64,000 bases of DNA from Ichthyophis bannanicus (GCA_033557465.1 CM066045.1:130221596-130285595); one strand, 5' to 3'; shown: positions 42,465-53,724, counted from the first letter of the stretch. Notes: generated by a model not told the origin, from the letters alone. Translations and numbers: made by a program.

Positions 42465-43442
42465 CTAAACTACTCTCATTAACCTAACAATATCCCCACA
42501 CACAGTTATATCACTCCAAAAGTAGAGGAAAACCTAACAGTGTAACACACTAATTTTTGTTGGAGCGCATGCCTAGAAGGAAGGAAGAGAAACCTCCCCT
42601 TCTAATGGCATGTTGCTTCGTTTTTATCTTAAATAAAAATAGGGACTACCACCCTATAAGGATCGAGGGACTCACACCCTCAATACCAACCAGCAGTTAG
42701 TGAAATTGGAAAGGTACTTAGCTTGAGATTATCATGAAAAACTAGGGGCTCTCGATAACAAACGCCGACCCAATCCACGCTGTCACTCAAAAACGTTCGG
42801 AGTCTTCACCATCCAGATGGCGTGAAGTAGGCGTTGTAATTTCAACTATCGGCTCCTCCAAAATCAAGAGGCCTCTCAAGCTGATTCCCCCTCAAATAGC
42901 TTCACAAGAGTGAAATTATTGTTGTGACCCAACGTTGTAGCGTTTCGAGCCGCCGTGAGTCCCGGCTCTTCCTCAAACTTGTAGCGCTACAAGTTTGAGG
43001 AAGAGCCGGGAATCACGGCGGCTCGAAACGCTACAACGTTGGGTCACAACAATAATTTCGCTCTTGTGAAGCTATTTGAGGGGGAATCAGCTTGAGAAGC
43101 CTCTTGATTTTGGAGGAGCCGATAGTTGAAATTACAACGCCTACTTCACGCCATCTGGATGGTGAAGACTCCGAACGTTTTCGAGTGACAGCGTGGATTG
43201 GGTCGGCGTTTGTTATCGAGAGCCCCTAGTTTTTCATGATAATCTCAAGCTAAGTACCTTTCCAATTTCACTAACTGCTGGTTGGTATTGAGGGTGTGAG
43301 TCCCTCGATCCTTATAGGGTGGTAGTCCCTATTTTTATTTAAGATAAAAACGAAGCAACATGCCATTAGAAGGGGAGGTTTCTCTTCCTTCCTTCTAGGC
43401 ATGCGCTCCAACAAAAATTAGTGTGTTCCACTGTTAGGTTTT
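42465..43442. mobile_element. Palindromic insertion 1 (fold-back, Penelope-like?)
   Basis: Flanked by the direct repeat CCTCTTACCCATTAAT (42449-42464 and 43443-43458). The arms 42524-42985 and 42986-43447 are near-perfect reverse complements, about 460 bases each, with centre CTTGTAGC/GCTACAAG and no spacer. The left side carries 59 further unpaired bases (42465-42523). Near the centre each arm holds TTGAGGA, a GAGCC/GGCTC stem and CGAAAC, resembling a hammerhead ribozyme core, which is known from Penelope-like elements. No ORF. Confidence 0.85.
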
Positions 43443-43458
43443 CCTCTTACCCATTAAT

Positions 43459-43977
43459 GGCTTTGCTGCCTGCAAGAGCTAGAACTTCACATCAAAGAAA
43501 TGGGGAGATCAACAGAGACCCGAGTAACAGAGATATGCAGGGGAAGACGGTATATGAGAGGAGGATGAGGAGGTACAGACGCAACCCTTCATCATGAGGT
43601 CCTGCAGATGGCGCCTCTTCCGAACAAGGGCAGCATGGGTATGGACGCCCAGAGAGGCAGGTCGTGTGCAACTACCATTTATGCCCAGGAGCCGTTTTGT
43701 CCTTGTATGAGAAAATTAAAGATGATATAGATCAGTTACTGCTCCCTATGCACATAAAAATGGGCCGACATGAGTTTCTGGAATCTCCGCACATGTGTGC
43801 ATCACTGCCTTCCGCCCTTTCAAGTTTATCGAAGTTTTGAACATATCTCATTTGCAAACATGCCCCTTGTTGCATATCAGCATAGAGGTTTAATGCTACC
43901 AGTGCACTATGAAAACGCATACACCGCTAATAGAGTGTGACTTCCGTGCCGGCTTTCTGCATCAATCTTTAAATTTG
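43459..43977. other. No gene recognised
   Basis: Short frames only; nothing repetitive recognised. Confidence 0.5.
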
Positions 43978-44187
43978 GAGTGAAGGAGTAGCCTAATGGT
44001 TAGAGCAGCAACCTGTGACCCTACATGACCAGAGTTCAAATCCCACTGATATTCCTTGTGGCCTTGGACAAGTCTTCTAACTCTCCATTTCCTGAGGTAC
44101 AAACTTAGATCAGACCCTCTAGGGGGATCCCTGAATGTAATTTACTAGAAAGGCGTGAGCTATGTATAAATAAATGCCTCAGCTTAG
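43978..44187 (+). mobile_element. tRNA-headed SINE
   Basis: A-box-like GTAGCCTAATGGTTAGAG, B box GTTCAAATCCC near 44034, body CTTGTGGCCTTGGACAAGTC, and tail ending TATGTATAAATAAATGCC. A diverged member of the family at 21977. Confidence 0.85.
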
Positions 44188-46050
44188 AGTTCATCAGGTG
44201 CCAGTGTCCTTGATGGTAATGCTTTGTTTCAGCATGGTTAGTGTTCACTGCACATGAGGGAGCTCTGGCCAGTTTGATATTCTAAGTTCTGTGTGATAAC
44301 TAACAGCCTTATAGGGAATAGCTTGAACGTGCAGCTGTAGTCTTCAGAGGATAAATAAATCTCCTTCTCTCTGTGTATTTATATATAGATATAAAATGTG
44401 TTCATAGTCTGCAATTCTCCAGTCCTTTAGCAGTCAGTGAACCGGAACGGTCTGGAGGTACTAGAGTCCATCACAGGAAATAAATCTACACACTAATCCA
44501 TGCTGTCTGACAGAAACCAGGAACTCACAGAGCCCTAAGCGCAAGATTTTACTTGACATGTCTGTTCGTGACATGAAACTCTAAAGTGTTTTCCTGCCCT
44601 CGCTTTTTCCCTTTCCCCCCCCTCCCCCCCCCCCCCCCCCCCCACCCCCAGGTCAAGGCTGTCATATTTTGCACACGCTGCACTTAACGGCTGTAGCTTT
44701 CTTCCCACTAGCTGATGAAACGAGTGTAGAATCTCTTTACAGTCTGCACTGAGCTTGCAAGGTGCTGTGTTTGCATTAAGCTCTTCATTCTGGAAAGCTG
44801 CCAGAATCACCAAAGGGTGGCCTTTGCCTCATCAGCATAGTCCATGTTACAGCCCTACATAGAAACACAAAAAATGATGACAGATAAAGACCAAAAATGA
44901 AATGGAGCAGATGGAATAAATAAAATGCATCTTATTTACCATCATTTTCTAGGGTTTATTTCAGAGCTTTGTTGATAGGCCTAGCTGGGCTCAAACTCAC
45001 AGCCGGGAATCCACAGAGAAAAAACCTGTATACCACCTGAAACGGCCATGTTTCAGCACAGTATGCCTTGCTCAGGGAGCTGCTCACACAAGAAGCTACT
45101 TTAAAGCACAAGGTTACTGTATAACATAACTCACTTATAAATTTTGTTATAAAAGAACATTTATTGAGTAGCCGGAAACAAGCACATTGTGCTGAAACAC
45201 GGCTATGTCGGATTAGTTAATAAAATTTTTTCTCTGCAGATTCCTGACACTCCCCTGCTGTGTCCTGTGTGGTTGCTGATACCTTGGGGAGATTCCCTTT
45301 CTTCTTGCTCAACCAGCAGGCCACCTTTCTGTGGGGACCAGGAGAAGGAAGATTTTCAACATAGCCTGCAGGTGCAACAGAAAGGAAAGGACTGGCCTGG
45401 GGGCTTCCTTTCCGATTCCTCCTCTTGTGATTGGCAGCCTGGAATTACTTGACTGGATTCCTACCCAGCAGCACTCAACTGGATACTGGACTTGCCCTGG
45501 GCCTACTCGACGTCAGGCTTTCTCAATGCTCATTTCCCACAAACTGCTGACTCCACAGCTCAGGACCTCCATGCCCATGTCCTCCAGTCATTCGCAGGTA
45601 CCGGGACTTCCTTAACCTGTTTGTTGACCACGCACTCGATGTTCCTGGCACCTGTGTTAGGAGTATTGTTGTCGTTCATGAAGAATAAACACAATACTGT
45701 AGCCAACAAAGAAAACCAAAAAGCTTAAGGCAAAAAAGAAAGATGTGGAAACAAGTTTAAAGGCAATAAGCAAGTTCTTTGGTGTTTTGCCAGTGTATCT
45801 GACACTGCAGCCTTAAGAGCATCTTTCTTTAGAGTTCATAATGGTATTGGATCGGTTAAATTTGCCTCATTGTTTACAGTATGTATTATAAGATCTGTGT
45901 GGTGAACACAGTGCAGTTTTCTGCTCTAGGTGCTGTACTCTTGACGAGCTGCCCAGAGACCTCGTAGTTACATAAACGCCTTCTGCTGGGTCAGGCTGCA
46001 TAGTACTGTGTGTGCAATGCTCTGATTTGGTTATTTGTTTCCATTTAGAT
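44188..46050. other. No gene; poly-C tract and one inverted repeat
   Basis: 44612-44652 is almost pure C. Around 45043-45068 GCCATGTTTCAGCACAGTAT and 45177-45207, read in reverse, GCCGTGTTTCAGCACAATGT form an inverted pair separated by about 110 bases, possibly ends of a small fold-back element. No coding sequence. Confidence 0.5.
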
Positions 46051-46060
46051 TAAAGCACCG

Positions 46061-46490
46061 TGGGATCGATATTTAAAAGGACTTAGCTAGTTAGCAGGAC
46101 CTGATAACCGGGTAAACCCCCTCGGCCTGATATTCACTGGCACTAACTGGTTCCTTTGAAACATGCGGTTTGTTTTGGGGCAGAATGTGGGCGGAGCTTG
46201 GGTGGTCCCAGTGCCTAGTGATATTCAGACGCTATGCGGATAGGCAAGCCTCATAAAGTTAGGACAGGTCAATGGCTGTCCCAACCTTATGCAGATTTTA
46301 TTATCCGGTTAGCAGCTATCTATCACCACAAAAACCAGATAGCAAAAGTGTGGCTGCCAAAATGGGGTCTTCGGTGCCGGGCGCCAGATAGGCTCTGGCG
46401 CAGATAAACCAGTTTTGTTTCAGGGGCAGTGGCGAGGCACTTTAAAAACGTTCACCACCAACGCTGAATATCAAGCCCTGCATTCTAGTG
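46061..46490. mobile_element. MITE-like repeat (GATATTCA family)
   Basis: Begins near GATCGATATTTAAAAGGACT and ends GCTGAATATCAAGCCCTGC, an imperfect inverted-end arrangement. It contains CTGATATTCACTGGCACTAA and repeated TATCCGG/GATAACC phrases. A related repeat lies at 52725-53165. Superfamily not determined. Confidence 0.5.
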
Positions 46491-47656
46491 CTCAGCCAGG
46501 GTCAGATTAATTTAGAAACAAAAAAATGATGATTGACTGCTGACTTTATTGCTGTCTGTTGTTCTTGTAATTTATTCTCACCCTCAGTCTGCAGAAGCCC
46601 AAACATTCTGATGGAAAGTAAATAGTCACTGTTTTCATATCTAGGATAAAAAAAATCATCTCTTCTGTTTTGAAACTGTGGAATAAGTGCTGTTTGGTGC
46701 AGTTCTGTGTAGTATTCTGAAGAGAGGTTAAAAGTGAAAAGAACATTTGCTGTCGCCACGTATTGGTCATGAACAGCCTTCTCATCCATCTTCCACCATT
46801 ATTTCATTTTGTCCCTGTAAATTTGTAGTATAATTCTAATGGCTTTGGGTTTTGGACGCTATAGTTTTCCATAATTATGCAAGGAAATTGCCATTTTTCC
46901 CCCTTTCTACTGAGTTCAGAGCTTTCACTGATCCCAAAGTCTCTCTGATGGGCAACCAGCAGAAGGTGATTTCAAAGTACCAGCTCGCCTTTACAGAGCA
47001 GTTGCAGTGTGCTCACTGGCTCGTCACATAGTCCCACTGTATTCAAACCCACAGTATAATAAAAATAAAATAGCACGGCTTTCTCACTTGCACATAATAA
47101 TTTCATGTTACTTTGCTTGTTTTGATATAAAAAAGGACATTATTTTTTTGCAGATAAGTGACCGAGCCTGTTTTGGAATATCCAGATGGAGTTGGCCGCT
47201 TTAATAATAAAATGATTTGTCAGTCAGGGCCTGGCCAGAACGCTAAATGAGACTGAAGCAATTCATCTCTGGATTGTTGTCTGCTCTTAAACCTTTTACA
47301 CAAAATTACACTTTCGAGAAAGCAGGGAAACACTTTCAAAGATTAATATTTAAAATCAATGTTTCACAGTGTTTCAGGGAAGGCAGGACATTTTTCATTA
47401 TGTAGTGCCCCCAGAGTTATAAAGAAGTCATTTATTTGGACAGCTTTATTAGCAACCCCTTCTCCGGTGAGCTCATGCCGATAACCTGATGAAAGTGAAA
47501 TAAAAAAAGTGATTCGAAGCAGAAGCAGGTCACACAAAAGGAGTTGAGTTCTGTTGTGCCTCAGGTTATTCAGAATTGGCCAGGGGACTGAGAGGGGTCA
47601 TCCGCTGGCTCCAGGTCATGAAACATAAGCTGGGCCATTTCTGATTTGATGCATTT
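46491..47656. other. Non-repetitive AT-rich stretch, no gene
   Basis: No element or coding family recognised. It lacks the decayed-repeat look of its surroundings and has several homeodomain-type TAAT/ATTA sites (for example 47040-47220 and 47340-47360). A 95-codon minus-strand frame (46789-46502) has no family likeness. Confidence 0.4.
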
Positions 47657-48632
47657 CATCTAGGGTAAGGGTTCTCAACCTTTATTGGTTGTGTAGATCC
47701 CTTAATAACCTCAAAAATGCTCAAGGACTCTCTGTCCGGGTGACCATCTCAATTTGGTGCACAAGGCCCGCCATCCTCTATACAACGAAACCATTAATAT
47801 GGATCCATTTATAGCAACAGAATAAAATAAAAATAAACTGAACCATCTAACTTCTCAACAAATAGGGGTGTCCTGCATGGAGCGGTGGGTTCACCCCTAA
47901 ACAAAGACATGGGGAGGGGTGGCCTGCACAGAGTGGCATCTACTCCTGCCATCTTACTCGGGCCATCTTACTGGGCAGACTAGATGGACCATACTGGTCT
48001 TTATCTGCCGTCATTTACTATGTTACTATGTAACACTTAACCGCAGCCCCTGTTCACGCAGCACCAAGCCAATCCATAAGAGTCATCTCTGTCTCTCTTT
48101 GCCTCCCTCTCTCTCTCTCTTTTCCCTCCAGACATCCATCTCTTTTTCTTGCTCCCCTGTCCAGTCTTTCCCTTGAGCTAGTCTCTCTTCCTCTCCTTCC
48201 CACTAGCCGGTCCCCACCAGTCTGTTTCTTTCTTTCTATTTCTCCTGGCCAGTCCCCATCGGTCTTGTCGGTCTCCCTACAGTCATCAGTCCCTACCATT
48301 AGTATGTCTCCCTTTTCTCATCTCTTAGTGTGGCACGAGCACTCCCGTTGCAGGACCCCAAACTGCGTCTGATGATGCCCCCACAGTTGCCACTATTGGG
48401 CTAACCTTGTGACTGTTTCTGCCGCTTCCTCCAGACTACTTCTGATCCCACCCCTACTTCTGCTCTTTCCAGCCCTTTGTGCTGCTGGTCCTGCTATCGT
48501 CAAACTCACAACCACTGTTATGCCCGTTTCTATAGCAGATTTTCTTTCTTTTCTGTGTTTCCTGTACCTCATTTAATGGTCTCTGACATTACCAGGGGGT
48601 CTGTATACCACAGACTGGGATCCACTGATCTA
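47657..48632. mobile_element. hAT-like remnant containing a CR1 tail
   Basis: The left end AAGGGTTCTCAACCTTTATT and right end ACAGACTGGGATCCACTGATC look like the GGTTCTCAACC...GGTTGAGAACC ends of hAT non-autonomous elements, with ATCTAG at both outer sides. Inside are a CR1 3' end (47889-48032) and a pyrimidine-rich stretch with CTCTCTCT (48080-48260). Confidence 0.45.
47889..48032 (+). mobile_element. CR1 3'-end fragment
   Basis: Carries GGGCAGACTAGATGGACC, TGGTCTTTATCTGCCGTCAT and TACTATGTTACTATG, the 3' terminus of the CR1 copies elsewhere in the window. Confidence 0.8.
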
Positions 48633-48649
48633 GAGGCTTCCAGTTCTGT

Positions 48650-49095
48650 TTTTCTCAAATGCAGGTTGACTAAAACAAGACAGCTCCAGTTTGTCCACAG
48701 TGAAAGACTGATAGATGCAATAACTGGTGTTCAGACAGGAGAATGTCAAATCCGCCTATGCAGCTTCCATGCCCATAGGTAGTTTTACCTGAGTCAGCAA
48801 GTTCATTGGCAAAGGGAAGTTCCCCGCAAAGTACAAATGAATCCACAGAGTTTTCAGTTGCACCCTCCCCACTGGAAAGTAGGGATGGTGGGATAAAATT
48901 AAATTCCCTGGGCATGCTTGGCCAGGACAACCCTATCCCTGGTCCTCGGCAGTACCCCTTTTCCCTGTGGGGTTCAGTGCCCATGCTGTTGGCACTGTGC
49001 ACACTTTTTCCCACACTAGGCAGAAGGCAGTTTTCAGACGGTGCCCTTCTGCCACTAAACACCTGTTTACCTGTAGATTGTCCTTGAATGACTCA
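48650..49095. other. No gene recognised
   Basis: Short frames on both strands, none with family likeness. Confidence 0.5.
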
Positions 49096-49639
49096 AGTCT
49101 ATTTAATTTAATTTAATATGACATTTTATGCTAATTCAGCCAGTTGCCTGGTTTAAGGCAGCTTGCAATAAATGTAAAACTGGATAGAATAAAACCTAAT
49201 TAAACATTAGACAATATTAAATATAGATAATAAATGATTCGTAGTAAAAAGTGTCTCTCTAACATGTTGGGCCAAAAAGCAAACCTAATTAAAACCACCT
49301 CATCATTCAAGCAAGCAGTTCCATTAACCTTCATCCTTCACGCGGTAATCCTTCCACCTTAAGTCAATGGGTCACATTTTAAGCTTTTTGCATAACCACA
49401 CTTAAGACAGTTCAGAAGGCAGAGAATACCACGTCACTGGAGCACTGCCCTGTAACATACTTGAACTAACAAACCTATATCCCTTAATGGAAGGAAACCT
49501 AAGACCATGTTCCAATAGAGATCTTAATGGTCTTGAAGTTAAGTTTCTCTGTCTCCGCATGCAAGTGCCTAGATTCGCAAAGGCTCGGTGTCTATGAGAG
49601 TTTTAAATACTAGTGTAAATAAAGGTCAGCAAACAGGTT

Positions 49640-50272
49640 GTAGGGGATTCCTTCTTATTGGACTACCTTAATATATCTTTGGCAAGCTTTCAAGGGTTAT
49701 ATTCTCTTCATCAGGTCTATGAAGATATAATGCTGTTACACTGGGTTTAAATAGTTTAAATAGTACAAACTCATCTAGGCTCTGGGCTGTCTGCATATAT
49801 CATTGCATGTCAAAGCAAGGTGTGGCATACAGTAGCACAAAGGTCTTGTCTGATCCGTGGTAGTCTGCATCTGTCATTAAATTCTAATGAAAGGCATAGG
49901 TGAGGAGACAAGGTTTTACGTCTGATAATGGGTTAGGAAGCCAATGTCTCTATTCAATCCTTTTTCGTCAGTGTCAAAATATTTGATCATTTTAATGTCA
50001 GATGTTTTCCTTTCTTGCGTGTTCCTGAAGTTTCCTTTCAGGACTTTGATTCTGAGATTAAGGGAGCGGTTTTCCTTTGAAAAGTGTTTACCTCCTGGAC
50101 TAATATTCTATTTTTCTCTGTAACAGTTTATGGTATGTCTGTTAAGGTTGGTAATGTGTCTTCAGTTTTTGGCTTGTTTCTCCAATGTAGCACTCCTCTT
50201 TACATTTTTGAATGTGAGTCTTTTATTATAAGTATCTTTCCCATGTGGTTCGTTATAGGGAGGGTCCTGTGA
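49640..50272 (-). mobile_element. Penelope-like element fragment with GIY-YIG remnant
   Basis: The minus strand reads CKEECYIGETSQKLK (about 50210-50165), the core of a GIY-YIG nuclease. It is followed with frame changes by HFSKENRSLNLRIKVLKGNF and RNTQERKTSDIKMIKYFDT, then DEKGLNRDIGFLTHYQT and a stop. This is the C-terminus of a Penelope-like polyprotein. Downstream is the characteristic end CCTGATGAAGAGAATATAAC followed by CCTTGAAAGCTTGCC (about 49680-49720), with a hammerhead-type CTGATGA...GAAA spacing. RT is not present. Confidence 0.75.
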
Positions 50273-50335
50273 TATATTAGTGTAAAAAGTTTAAATACAA
50301 TTCTATACTTCCTGGGTAGCCAATTAAAGACTATG

Positions 50336-50520
50336 AGAAGTGGGGCTAGAGAAATGGCTAGAGCAGCAGGCTGAGAGGTAGTGAACTCTGGTTCAAATCC
50401 AACTATCACTCCTTGTGGTCTTGCCTCAGGTACAAAACATGATTATAAGCCTTCCAAGGAATAGAGAAATATCTACTGTACCTGAACATAACTCACCTTC
50501 ATCTAGTTAAGAAAACAGTG
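50336..50520 (+). mobile_element. tRNA-headed SINE
   Basis: Head AATGGCTAGAGCAGCAGGCT and B box GGTTCAAATCC (50391-50401), body ACTCCTTGTGGTCTTGCC, and CAGGTACAAAACATGATTAT. The L2-type end is lost. Confidence 0.8.
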
Positions 50521-50830
50521 CAAGCTAAATCCAAAATTTCCCTTTAGCCATCAACTTTGCAGCTGTATTCTGAAGCAGGCCCAAATCAAGGATGTAACCA
50601 TGGTCCAGCTGGGGCATTTGAACCAACGACATAATTATGAATAAAGTATGGCTAAAGCTGTTCTACCAGCCATAGATTTGTAAAAGCCTTTCTAACTATC
50701 ATGTTCACTTGTTCATCCATAGCAATAGCAAAGTTAGTAATAACTCCCAGGTTCTATGAATTTTATTTTCTGAGTGGCATTTCACTTGTTTAGAAATTGC
50801 CTGATGAAATCATGAAGCATAGACCCTTTG

Positions 50831-51275
50831 TACCATAATCAGCTCATCAGAGTCCAATATCTTGGCATCCTCTGAGCTGAAACATCAAAACCATGTCTTG
50901 GATTGTTCAGTCAGCTTGTGGATTTTGATTTGTTTTTCCCAAACATCTGAAAAATTATGGGGGGGGGGTTGGGATTTTGACTGTAACTGGTTTGTGTTCT
51001 CCCACCTGCTTTAATAAAGCCTGGAAGACACGTTCCTCAGTAAACTGGGCACCAGCTAACCTTCTGAACATGACACACTAATCATGTCTGGGACCACATA
51101 AGGTGAAGAGCCTGTCAGTGGGATCTGGACCGGGGTCAGTGCTATTTAACATGAATCAGCAATGATTTGGAAAACAGAGCAACTAGCGAGGTGAGGAGAC
51201 TTGCCACTGACTGAAAATTATGCAAAGCACTTGAAACACAAGCAGATGGGGAGCTGTTACAGGGAGGATCTTGCC
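50831..51275. other. No gene recognised
   Basis: Nothing family-like seen. Confidence 0.5.
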
Positions 51276-51289
51276 GGACTGAGAAACCA

Positions 51290-52258
51290 ATCTTATGTGG
51301 TCTGCTCAGAGTATTAAACTAAATAAATCAAGAGATACTCAGTCTATTGTAACTTGAACGTCAATGTTGCTGTGGAACTATGGCAATAGCTTATTGAAAC
51401 CTTTTGTCTTCAGGCAAATAGTAGTCTCAGACTCTGACGGCACTCTGTACCACAGTTTCAGTGGGCTAATACTTGTGCCTCATTTGCATCAATGACTACT
51501 GGTGCCTCATTTTCATTTATGCCTACTTAATGAAAAACTTTTTTTTCTTTTTTTTGTTAATCTTCTTATTTTCTCAAACCGTGAAAAATATTGCACCGCT
51601 ATCACCAAATCATCTCTATCTAATGTATGTAAAATATTAAAATAATAAGCTTATCTTGGCTCCTGTAAGCTTAACTTCTGGCCTTCAGCCTGAATTCGAT
51701 GTATATATTCTCAACGCCTTCCTTTGGCGCCCTGTTTAGCGTTTCTCTCCTTTAGGGAGGTTCATCAGGAGAATCTGCCAGTGCTGCTGCCCGCGTCTCT
51801 CTATCTTGCTTAGTAGTGTCAGAAGGCGCGGCGCCTTCTGACACTACTAAGCAAGATAGAGAGACGCGGGCAGCAGCACTGGCAGATTCTCCTGATGAAC
51901 CTCCCTAAAGGAGAGAAACGCTAAACAGGGCGCCAAAGGAAGGCGTTGAGAATATATACATCGAATTCAGGCTGAAGGCCAGAAGTTAAGCTTACAGGAG
52001 CCAAGATAAGCTTATTATTTTAATATTTTACATACATTAGATAGAGATGATTTGGTGATAGCGGTGCAATATTTTTCACGGTTTGAGAAAATAAGAAGAT
52101 TAACAAAAAAAAGAAAAAAAAGTTTTTCATTAAGTAGGCATAAATGAAAATGAGGCACCAGTAGTCATTGATGCAAATGAGGCACAAGTATTAGCCCACT
52201 GAAACTGTGGTACAGAGTGCCGTCAGAGTCTGAGACTACTATTTGCCTGAAGACAAAA
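51290..52258. mobile_element. Palindromic insertion 2 (fold-back, Penelope-like?)
   Basis: Flanked by GGACTGAGAAACCA at 51276-51289 and 52259-52272. The arms 51400-51829 and 51831-52260 are near-perfect reverse complements around a single central G at 51830. The left side has about 110 additional unpaired bases (51290-51399). In the right arm CTGATGA (51892-51898), a CTCC/GGAG stem and GAAAC (51915-51919) form a hammerhead-like core close to the centre. No ORF. The architecture is the same as palindromic insertion 1, but the sequence is different. Confidence 0.85.
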
Positions 52259-52272
52259 GGACTGAGAAACCA

Positions 52273-52724
52273 GACATCTAAATGGCAAATGAAATTTAAT
52301 ATGCACAAGGGCAAATGATGCACATAGGGAGAAATCAACCTAACTATAAGTGCACAATGCTGGATTTCATATTTGGAGTTATTACCCAGGAAAAATAGCT
52401 TGCAGTCACCGTGGACAGTAAAAGGATAATTTTCTGAAAATTAGCTGTGTGCCAAAAACACCTATATCAATTTGCAAAAAAGTAGGCAATTATTTTATAA
52501 ACAGTTCAATGAGAGCTAAGCCTTTTATAAATACAGATAATTCCAACTGAATATGCACATATATATTGGAAATTTGGGAACTGGACTTAGCTCATGCCTT
52601 ACTCAGAAGTTCAAGGTAAGTTACATTTAGGTGTAGTAGATTAAAATCTAAGAGGCCCTCTTACTAAATCGCATTAGGTTTTTGCGCTTAGCATGCATGT
52701 ATTGTTACAATTAATGGGGAGGGG
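52273..52724. other. No gene recognised
   Basis: A/T-rich non-coding sequence with a short CR1-like phrase (TGCACATAGGGAGAAATC...) near 52315 that is too small to assign. Confidence 0.4.
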
Positions 52725-53165
52725 GAGAGAGATTCAGCGGTGGCAGCTGACCCTTGTAAAGCGACTAGCCATTGCTGCTGAACGTAAATCCTGGATATTC
52801 AATGCCGGGGCAATAGCCAGCCACCAGCATTGAATTTCTGGGTCAGCCGCACAGCAGCAAGCGAACTGGGTGGCGGTGATGTTCAACCACTGCCCCGTTA
52901 GCTTTGGCAGCGAATGCTAGGCCACCATTTCACTGCTTGGGGATAACCGGGCAGTGGCTGAAAATCCCTACTGCCCAGTTATCCACAGGTGCGGCTTCGG
53001 CTCCGCCCCCTGAAGCTAGCTAGCTAGGGTCAGGGCGTTCGGCAGCGGCACCCAGGTTATTCAGCTGCACTAGCCAAGTTAGTGCTGCTGGATATCCTCC
53101 TCGCTGTGATTAACATGGTTAACAGGTCTTCTAACCTCATTCAGCGCTCTGAATACCAGCCCCAA
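52725..53165. mobile_element. MITE-like repeat (GATATTCA family)
   Basis: Starts near GAGATTCAGCGGTGGCAGCT and ends CATTCAGCGCTCTGAATACC. It is rich in GCAGTGGC/GCCACTGC-type complementary phrases and in GATATTCAATGCCGGGG. It shares its general design with 46061-46490. No ORF. Confidence 0.5.
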
Positions 53166-53455
53166 TGTGTGCGTTAAGTGCAAAGCCTCGGCAGTTAATG
53201 TCAGGGACAGCACAATTACCACGGGTGTACCTAAGCACCTAGTGAGGTAGCATTAGTTGAAATATTGACAGCGTGTGCCATGTCCGCCATGCTAGCAGCA
53301 ATATGCTCTCCATACCCGGTCTCTGCCCATTCACCAATGCAAGGTGCAAATCAGTGCGCTTGCGCTTAAGTTAATTTGGGCTCATTCACACAGTTCCTGT
53401 GTGCAAAATTGCATGCTAACTGCTTAGCACACTTTAGAAAAAGGACTTCTAAGTT
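53166..53455. other. No gene recognised
   Basis: Non-coding spacer. Confidence 0.4.
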
Positions 53456-53640
53456 TGTAACTGAGGTAGTGGAAGGTTAAGTGATTTCCCAAGGCCACAA
53501 GGAGCAATAGTGGAATTCGAGCCTGGCTTCCCTGTTCCTCTGACCACTGTTTGAACCATTATTCTTTATTCTTTAATTTCTTGATATACTGCCCAGGCTT
53601 AAAGGCAGGTGGAAAATGCCAGTGACTTTATAAGCAAACC
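53456..53640 (-). mobile_element. SINE remnant and LINE-type tail
   Basis: 53456-53560 reads in reverse as the SINE body and head (AAGTGATTTCCCAAGGCCAC, GGAATTCGAGCC B box counterpart). 53565-53640 has TTAATTTCTTGATATACTGC, an L2-type terminus. Confidence 0.65.
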
Positions 53641-53724
53641 TGCCCCAATAGTCTGCTATCCCAAATCGGGAACATATCCAAGTATGTTGCCCGTCTTGCA
53701 TGTCTGTGCATCAATTTTAAGAAA

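Larger units (their letters stand above)
49100..50830 (-). mobile_element. L2-like LINE (copy f), interrupted
   Basis: The minus-strand 3' tail is near 49100-49185. Going upstream: LLEHGLRFPSIKGYRFV and APVTWYSLPSELS (about 49370-49530), a Penelope-like insertion (49640-50272), NWLPRKYRIVFKLFTLIY (about 50275-50330, the HWLP block), a SINE (50336-50520), and MIVRKAFTNLWLVEQ with DEQVN (about 50650-50730). All pieces are C-terminal to RT; the element is 5'-truncated. Confidence 0.7.

Noticed and set aside
42449..43458. Palindrome 1 as a DNA transposon with long inverted repeats
   Set aside because: No spacer, no coding region, one-sided unpaired tail and a 16-base duplication fit a retro-insertion better than known DNA transposon superfamilies, though this is not proven.
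46502..46789. 95-codon minus-strand frame beginning MDEKAVHDQY
   Set aside because: It looks protein-like at first sight, but I find no family, no splice sites and no neighbouring exon; a chance frame is more likely.
48040..48300. Ser/Leu-rich frames in the CT-rich block
   Set aside because: Low-complexity pyrimidine tract; no conserved domain.
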